DNA of 64,000 bases from Marisa cornuarietis (taxonomy: Eukaryota > Mollusca > Gastropoda > Architaenioglossa > Ampullariidae): contig SMMW01000521.1 of assembly GCA_004794655.1 (NCBI GenBank), forward strand, positions 2,754,501 to 2,818,500, written 5' to 3'. Under the pieces are notes generated by a model. It ran no database searches, was not told the DNA's origin, and was given only the letters and a program-made list of their open reading frames with translations. This document shows positions 57,072 through 64,000 of the stretch, in pieces. The first letter of the stretch is position 1. Every line of letters begins with the position of its first letter. Made by a program: the position numbers and the translations under genes.

Positions 57072-57820
57072 TCACCTGCCATTTTGTGACCTTCACCAGT
57101 CCAGAAGCGCTGACATCAAGTAATACAACGAAGGAAGCAGGGACTTCAGTAGGTGTTCACATAATGCAACAATGACAGTCAAACCATTTTCGAGAAAAAA
57201 TCCTACCCACCTTAATGTGACGACACATAGCATTTGATTCAACAGACACATCCCCGGCTGTAGTGAAAAGTCATGGACCTGACTAGACTAAGGATGTAAA
57301 CTGTGGTTGTTGTTACCTTATTATGGAATCTGCTGATGCTCTATCCATTGTATTCATATACATTCTCTGCTTTTATGTTTATTGTTATTATCAAGCAGAC
57401 CAAAGTGCTACAGCGACACTTTTTGACATTGTGACCCTGGTGTAGCTCCGCACTCTCACGAAGTCACATTTTAGCTTACGTTCTGCAAATATTAATCTGC
57501 TCGTGAGGCTGTATATCTATAGTCTTTTGACTGACTTTTTACTGGGAAACTGTAACTGCTGCAGGTACGTTTTATATTTGCTCGTTACAGAAAACTTGCT
57601 CAGAATCTAATTTGACCATGTTGTGGCTTTTTAGTAAAAAAACCTGTTACAGTTCTTTGCAAGGTTTGCTAAGGTTAGTGTTATACGGCAAAGAAATAGG
57701 TTCAGTGCAAGTTACGATTATAAAACACGTTAACGTTACACACTTAGTTATCTCCATCTTTGTTCTCAACGTCCTCAGGAATTTCCTTTATGTACTTCAT
57801 CCGTCTCAAAAGGATGAGAT

Positions 57821-57826
57821 AATAAA
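57821..57826 (+). terminator. Candidate polyadenylation signal AATAAA of IGR-4
   Basis: About 750 nt after the TAG, the clearest AATAAA in the 3' flank. Confidence 0.3.
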
Positions 57827-58079
57827 TGGAAATATTTAACAACACTGTAGTGGGCCCATTATGATCCTGCTTTAAAATGTATTACAGTATACTTTACTCT
57901 AGTCAGTTTATGTTATTGCACAAGCTGTGGTTATCACCTAAATGTTGAGACAACGTGGTCTGAGTCATTAAAAATTTCGTTCTTTTGTGTGTACTCTCTT
58001 ACTGTTTCGCACCCCGCCCCCACTCAACTTTCTCCTTTTCTCGTTAGTGTAATTGCTTTTTTTTATCTAGAAGTCAATT

Positions 58080-59230
58080 TTTAATACCACCGTCATAATG
58101 AGAATGAGGAGGATGATAATAACAGCAGATGTTCATGCATCGTGCATCAATATTCTGCGTCCACAGGAGACAGTCCTGTCAGAACATTTGCTTGGACCTT
58201 GCTTGCAAACCAACTGAAGTGACTACGATGTCTTCATTTTACATGTCGCTACCTCGTGCCATCTGTTACGAGTATGTTACAACCTCTTAGAGAGGAGTTG
58301 TTGTCTTTGTACTAGATGAGTTATTGATCACTGTTAATGAAAATAAATATTTTTGTTTATGCTGTGTGTTTGTAAAGATCGATGATGTATGTTTGTAAAG
58401 GTAGACTTTGATGCTGCATGCGTATCAAACTAGGCGTTGATGCTGCATATTTTAAAAGTAAGATATAGCTATAGCTTTCGCGAAGTGCCCAGTGTTAATG
58501 GTTGGTTGATACATCGGGCTTAAATCCCAGGTATCAGTACATCTCCTCCATCTTGACTAAGGCCCAAGTAAATGTTGAATTACTGGCGTTGGTAGTGGTC
58601 CTAGTATTATTATTATCATAATATAAATGTCATCAATATTTGTATTGTTGCATTCGTTTTACAAATACATAAAAAGTTACACCACAAAACATGTCGATCA
58701 AACTGATTTCGTCACTCCTAAGATTTTGCAAAGTTCATGAAGACCTAGAGGACAGACAGTTTCAGTATCGCTGGCTCGCTCAGAATCTTTTCAATGTTGC
58801 AGTAAAGGACTCACTCCATCGTATGTTAACATATTTCCTGATTTGCACGAAAGATCATTGACTAAACTTCTTAATTATATTTAGCCAGTCTTTATAATAC
58901 TCATAAGAGACTAGAAAGACTGAAGAAGAGAGATTGCAAGCAGAAGTACACACTAAGTATACAACACACCATTCACACACCAGTCACACCACTGACACCA
59001 CAAATGCGATGTGTCGACTACCGCAGTGGGGTCTTCTCTCCATCAGCGACTGCACATCCTGGCTTTTGGTCCTAACAACTTCATAATCTCACTAACTGAC
59101 CAACTATACTAGTCCTAGTTTAGAAAAGTCTTACATTTACCTACCATCAAAGAGCATGCAGTAAAGGATATCTCTCAAACCAACTGCTTTTGACCACAAA
59201 GCAAATCATTTATAACAAGAATCATGTCTT
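58080..59230. repeat. Flanking module, copy 7
   Basis: The best-preserved full-length copy in order: GCATCGTGCATCAATATTCT, AGGAGACAGTCCTGTCAGAA, GTTACAACCTCTTAGAGAGG, AACATGTCGATCAAACTGAT, GGACAGACAGTTTCAGTATC, ATTTAGCCAGTCTTTATAAT and CATCAAAGAGCATGCAGTAA. Confidence 0.65.
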
Positions 59231-59465
59231 CAAGTATCAAGAGACACTGTTGTCCCCTGTCATTACAATAAAATGCATTCTGCTAGACCTATTAACACTG
59301 TTATTAATATTCCTTTCTGTTCTCTTGTTCTTTTCTCACTTTCTCTTTCTTTTACTTTCTCTCTCTCTCATTCCATCACCCTCTGTTTTCTACCTTTATA
59401 TTTCTTTTATATATATACACACACACTCTCTCTCTCTCCAACCCTTTCTTTCTACCTTTATATTT

Positions 59466-59469
<4 letters not shown>

Positions 59470-59522
<53 letters not shown>
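59470..59522. repeat. (CA)n microsatellite
   Basis: Long CA run with one AA interruption. Confidence 0.95.
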
Positions 59523-60054
59523 TGTTTCTTGCACCCTCTTTTTTATCTTTTTAAGTGTACTTGCTTTTTATGGAGAAGTTGGTTTTGTTTTTGTTGCTTA
59601 ACATGTTATGAAATGCGAAATGAGTAAAGAATACATTTGCTGCCTTAAGTAAAACAGCAAACAATTCGAGGGAATATGTGTGCAGTTTGTGTTCACAATG
59701 CAGAAAGGAAGAGTCTGACAGAAGAAGACAGATGGAAGGACATGAACCGTCTGGTCATCTGAAGTGACACTACACAATGATGTTCACACTCCGTCGGTGT
59801 GTGGGAACCCTTGATTAATCTCACAAAATGACTAACCCCACTTATTGTGGTTTCGAAATTGCATTTACTTCCCATCAGCAAGACTTCCCATCAATAAACA
59901 CCGAAGGCAGAAATAAATATACAAAACAGAAACAGGAAATATACCGAGAAAGGCCAAAGTCACTTCGCATGATTTTCCTATCAGTGGAGAAAAACTGAAC
60001 GAAGAAACTGTACTGTTCATTTCTCACTCGGCACGAAGATAGTCAAACTCCGAC

Positions 60055-62099
60055 ATGTACAGAGCCATGGTCACCTCTAGGACTATCATCATGGTGGGAC
60101 TTGAGCTGCTTGGTTTACCTCCGAGGTCTGCATTAGGTAGGTGATGATGTAATCAACTCACTCTCTTCTCCCTTGATTCCTCGTCCCATCTTTTTGACTG
60201 AAGAATGCTTTTAGAAATAAATTTGTCTTTGATAAAAGAGTAGAAATCACTTTTTAAATAATCGTTTTCACAATAATGTTACACACACACACACACACAC
60301 ATCATCATCATCATCATCATCATCATCAACATCATCATCATCATCATCAGTCCTCATTGTGCTGTCTGGCGCGTGAGGCAACAGCTAGGGACCTCCATCT
60401 AGTTCTGTCTGCTGCTGTTCTGGGGGCTGTTTCGAGTGACAGACCTCTGTTCTTGAGGTCCTTTTCGATGGATCGCCTCCATGTCTCTTTGGGCCTCTCT
60501 CTGTTCCTCTTTCCCTGTGGTGTCCATCGTAGGGCTGTTCTGGGGATTGAGTCTGGTGGCATGCGGCACACGTGACCTAACCATCGCCAGCGCCGCAGTT
60601 GGATTGCTTCTGCCAGGGTGCACACCCGCATCTTTTCGCGCAGTTCTTCATTTGAGATGGTGTTGGGCCAGAAGATCTTTTTTATGCGCCGCAGAGACTT
60701 GGTTTGAAACACTTCTAGTTTTTTATCGATGGAGGCTGTGGTCTTCTAGCACTCTGACCCATATAGGAGGACACTGAGGACGTTGCTCTTGAAGATCCTG
60801 ATCTTTGTATGGCTGCTGAGGCCAGTGGATCTCCAGAAGTGCTTAAAAGCTTGGTTGGCTTTGCTGATCCTGGTGTTGACCTCCTGTTCACAGTCACCAT
60901 CTGCTGTTACCTTGCTGCCTAGGTACACAAATTCTTTTACGTCCACTAGTGGACTCCCACTGATTGTGAGAGGGTTATTGTTTGTCATGTTGTTTCTTAG
61001 AACTTGTGTTTTTCGAGTGTTGACTCTGAGCCCTATCATGCTGGCAGTCTTACTAAGGGTTTCGGTCTTATCTTGAAGGTCTTGGTGCATATGGGATAGC
61101 AGATCTAGGTCGTCGGTGTAGTCTAGATCTTCCAAAACTGTGGTTAGAGTCCACTGTAGACCCTGTCGTTTTCCCTGAGTGACACGATGCATGAGGCAAT
61201 CAATAGCCAGTGAGAACAGTATTGGTGACAGGATGCACCCCTGCCTGACACCTGTGTCCACTCTAAAGGGTTCAGTCAGCTGGTTGTTGTGGATGACCTG
61301 GTATTCAAAATTTCATATAAGGACTTGATGATGTTAACCAGTTTCCTTGGAATGCCATAGTGACGTAGAATCTTCCATAGAGAGGCACGATGTAGGCTGT
61401 CAAATGCCTTCTCAAAGTCAATAAAGGCCATATACAGTGGACTGTTCCACTCCTGCGATTGTTCCAGGCTCTGTCGCAGCACAAAGATATGGTCGATGCA
61501 TGATCGTCCTTTCCGGAAGCCAGCTTGTTCTTGTCGGAGTATAGAGTCTACTGTTGTTGTAATGCGCTGGAGAATTATGCGGCTAAAAACTTTGCTGGTG
61601 ACGGATAGCAGTGTGATGTCTCTCCAGTTATTACAGTCACCGAGGTCTCCTTTCTTTGGTATCTTGACTATAACACCTTTACTCCACTCGGTAGGGATTT
61701 CTTCACTGTCCAAGATCTCCTGAAGGATTGTTTGTAGAATACGCGGTGTCTCTCCCTCTTCTGCTTTCAGCATTTCAGCACATACACCATCCCCTCCTAG
61801 TGCCTTGGCATTCTTTATTTTGTGAATGGCTTCCTTAATTTCTTGTAGTGCAATGGGTCCAGTGTTGATATCTAGATCTTCTTCTGCTTTGATTATTTCA
61901 GGTAGCACTGATGGTTCTGGCTGGTTAAGAATCTGTTGAAAATGTTCCCCCCATCTCTTCAGTTTAGCTCGCTCTTCCGTGATGGGTGTGCCATCTGCTC
62001 TTTTAACCGGGAGGTCCTGGTTGTGCCTTCGGTCACCTCGTAGCTTCCTTATGTTTTGATAGGTCGCCTTCATGTCTTTCCGTTCGGCTGCTCACTGAC

Positions 62100-62137
<38 letters not shown>

Positions 62138-64000
62138 AAATAAATATACGAGTGCATAAATGAAGAAAATACACGTCCTGCATATGTGGATAACCGGAAA
62201 ATCGATCAGGAAACAGGTAAAAGGTTTTGTTAAGAAGTTTAAATTACTAAAATTAGTAATACCACAAATGAATTACGCAAATCAGAAAATTAAGATTAAA
62301 AAGTTTTTTGAAACTTGTAAACTCTTAGAAATTCCTACATATCGTCACTGATGGACACAAAACAAGGGTGTCTGTGTGTCGATCAAGCTAGAAGACCCGT
62401 TTCTTTAAATAAATCTAAGAAGACAGCTTGGTTTTAATTGTGTTGTCTTTCCTGCCCGAGAATCCCAATGGTGGTCAAGATGATGATGGTGTTGAATACA
62501 AGGTGATGGATGGGAGGTTTTCTTTAGTTATCCCTGTGTAATCTTCGTTATCCTCGGAAAAGAACGCTTTTTATTTTTATGGTATATTTATTGTTTCATT
62601 AGAGATTTCTGGTGAACTGAACACGAACTGCCCGACTTATGTCCGCGAAGGAATAGACATGATCTGCGAGTGTTACATCAACATGCACACAGACATTAAT
62701 GCAAAGGTCAGATGGAATGTCTCAGCCAGTGGTCCTCAGCTAATCGTCAAGAACGTTCGACGAGAGATTAACGGCACAAACTACACGTGTACAGGTGACT
62801 TGGGTTCACCGCCATCAAGTCAGTCTCTCAACTACACCCTTCATGTCGTCTGTGAGTTCGTGAACGTGTTTGCTTTTTAGGGTGTTTGACGGACATTCGC
62901 GTTTCTAACCACTTCAGAAATTTCATCATATTTATCCTTTCTTCTATGACTTTTAAAGCTCTCTTTTCGATTTTTTTTCCTCGTCGATAACAACTCAATG
63001 AATTATAGCGTTAAATAGAAGACACAATGTTAATCAAAATATCAATCTTTATGCAATGTTTGTGCGCTCCAGACGGACCAGACTCTGTGAGGATGTCTTC
63101 CAATGCCACACGACCGTTTATCACCGATGGGAGACCACAGATGGCGCTGTTCTGTCAGGCTGTTGACGTGTATCCAGCTGCCAACTACACCTGGACAGGT
63201 GTGACGTGTAATAACGAGAATCACGCACGCGGCACGTGCATCTTCACACCTAGAGTACCCGAGGACAACAGCCGTGAAGTATCGTGTACTGCTCACAATG
63301 TCATCTTACCTCGTCTAAAGAAGTCTAACCAGAGCAAACTAAGTCTGGCCTGTAAGTGTCAAGTACTTTTTGATGTTGGTTTCTTATTTAGACAAGAATA
63401 CCTGCACTGGACTGTTTAAAAGGTGTTTACTGTAATTATTTAGAAAGTATTGACAATTACTCCTAATTAAAATATAATTAAGTAAAATAAGAAATACAGC
63501 AAGTATACAGGGACTTTTAAAACTTTTGTGCTAGACTATGCTGGTTACTTGCAGTTCCAACACTTACATAGTCGGCAATGTGTCCGGTCAATACAGATTT
63601 TTAGTGTTAGGAACCGTGTCTAGGACGCAGTCTGTACAAGGGATGGTTCAGCCCTTTCATGCCACCACCACCCCCCCCCTGAAATACCCGTACCTTTAGA
63701 TAGTAAGAAAGTTAGTTTTCTTATGAATACTCGAAGGAGTCAATAAATCAATAACCTACAAAAATAAAAACTTGAGAGCACCATTTTAATTTAAAGAAGC
63801 TTTTCTAAGAAGGCGATCATTCGAAGTCCTTTACAGTCTCTTCTTCATCCATTTCCACAGATCCTCCAACATCACCGCCTGAAATAACAAGAGAAAATAC
63901 AACCTTGATCTGCACGGTTAAGGGTGGAGAACCAAAAGTGTCCTCAGTGACCTTCTTTTGTGGGGATGAACCTGACAGACCTGATGTTGTAGACGATGTG
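60055..64000 (+). CDS. IGR-5, three-Ig receptor, 5' part only (runs off window)
   Basis: Exons: 60055-60136 signal peptide (TSRTIIMVGLELLGLPPRSA), 62603-62851 Ig1 (249 nt, as IGR-3), 63073-63351 Ig2 (279 nt), 63861 to the window end Ig3. All are phase 1. Ig2 has ALFCQAVDVYPA, TWTGVTC and VSCTAHN; Ig3 starts YPPTSPPEITRENTTLICTV. Splice sites match IGR-4 closely (GTAGGT, GTGAGT and GTAAGT donors). Intron 1 carries an antisense LINE. The TM and tail lie beyond position 64000, so the tail class cannot be told. Confidence 0.82.
60276..60349. repeat. (CA)n then (ATC)n
   Basis: The CA run at 60281-60301 passes into an ATC array, which on the minus strand is the (GAT)n tail of the adjacent LINE. 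Confidence 0.85.
60350..62095 (-). mobile_element. LINE ORF2 (RT to 3' end) in IGR-5 intron 1
   Basis: The minus-strand reading covers the RT from IPKKGDLGDCNNWRDITLLS through FIDFEKAFDSLHRASLW (motif A), DTGVRQGCILSPILFSLAID (motif B), LEDLDYTDDLDLLSH (catalytic box, Y-T-D-D in place of Y/F-A-D-D) and VYLGSKVTADGDCEQEV, to RRWRWLGHVCRM and ALRWTPQGKRNRERPKETWR. Two simple lesions break it: a 1-nt loss near 61311 and a TAG at 60746-60748 in place of the expected Trp codon after LLYGSEC. The endonuclease domain is missing. The near-intact state suggests a young insertion. Confidence 0.85.
62100..62136. repeat. (AC)n at the truncated 5' end of the LINE
   Basis: Pure AC run directly next to the break point of the LINE. 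Confidence 0.9.

Larger units (their letters stand above)
57072..60054. other. 3' flank of IGR-4 and 5' flank of IGR-5
   Basis: It contains the flanking module (58080-59230), a (CA)n repeat and a (TATA)/(TC) run. No gene was recognised. Confidence 0.5.

Noticed and set aside
59190..59627. 145-codon plus-strand ORF
   Set aside because: Driven by TC-rich and CA-repeat sequence within the flanking module. The product is low complexity.

Overview
This is eukaryotic, animal DNA. Genes are split into short exons with GT-AG introns, microsatellites are dense, and there are many non-LTR retrotransposon fragments. The gene content (immunoglobulin-type transmembrane receptors beside secreted fibrinogen-related proteins) and LINEs whose ORF1 carries a 2A-type skipping motif fit a lophotrochozoan, most likely a gastropod mollusc. 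That placement is an inference; no species is claimed.

The main content is a cluster of five related immunoglobulin (Ig) receptor genes, all on the plus strand. I label them IGR-1 to IGR-5. IGR-1 (1011-4739) is a decayed copy with a lost start codon and frameshifts. IGR-2 (26077-36500) has the same exon plan plus a long tyrosine-bearing cytoplasmic tail. IGR-3 (38896-41897), IGR-4 (51570-57071) and IGR-5 (60055 to beyond the window end) form a second subfamily with three Ig-like domains, each encoded by a single phase-1 exon. IGR-2 and IGR-4 belong to different ectodomain types but share a 51-nt cytoplasmic exon and a terminal exon with an E-x-E-x-Q-x-N-x-VYVSAD-x-LG block. IGR-3 instead ends in a TM exon with an 11-residue tail. 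This looks like a family of cell-surface recognition receptors with exchangeable ectodomains and alternative signalling tails.

Between IGR-1 and IGR-2 lie fibrinogen-related genes. A well-supported gene at 6636-15289 encodes PAN/apple, a Cys-rich region and a fibrinogen C-terminal domain. One isolated terminal fibrinogen exon lies tail-to-tail on the minus strand (17653-17873). A (GT)n repeat sits directly before the acceptor of both terminal exons, and one intron of the large gene appears to use a GC donor.

The rest is repeat-rich. LINE fragments of at least four kinds are present: CR1-like, 2A-bearing, RNase H-bearing, and an endonuclease-RT family with (ATG)n tails. There are two copies of one terminal-inverted-repeat MITE, tRNA-derived SINE heads, DNA-transposon ends, and a 990-bp solo LTR with a 5-bp target duplication. 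The 41.9-51.5 kb and 57-59 kb intergenic stretches are built from repeated copies of one flanking module, a footprint of tandem duplication of the IGR-3/4/5 genes. No tRNA, rRNA, CRISPR array or prokaryotic feature was seen.
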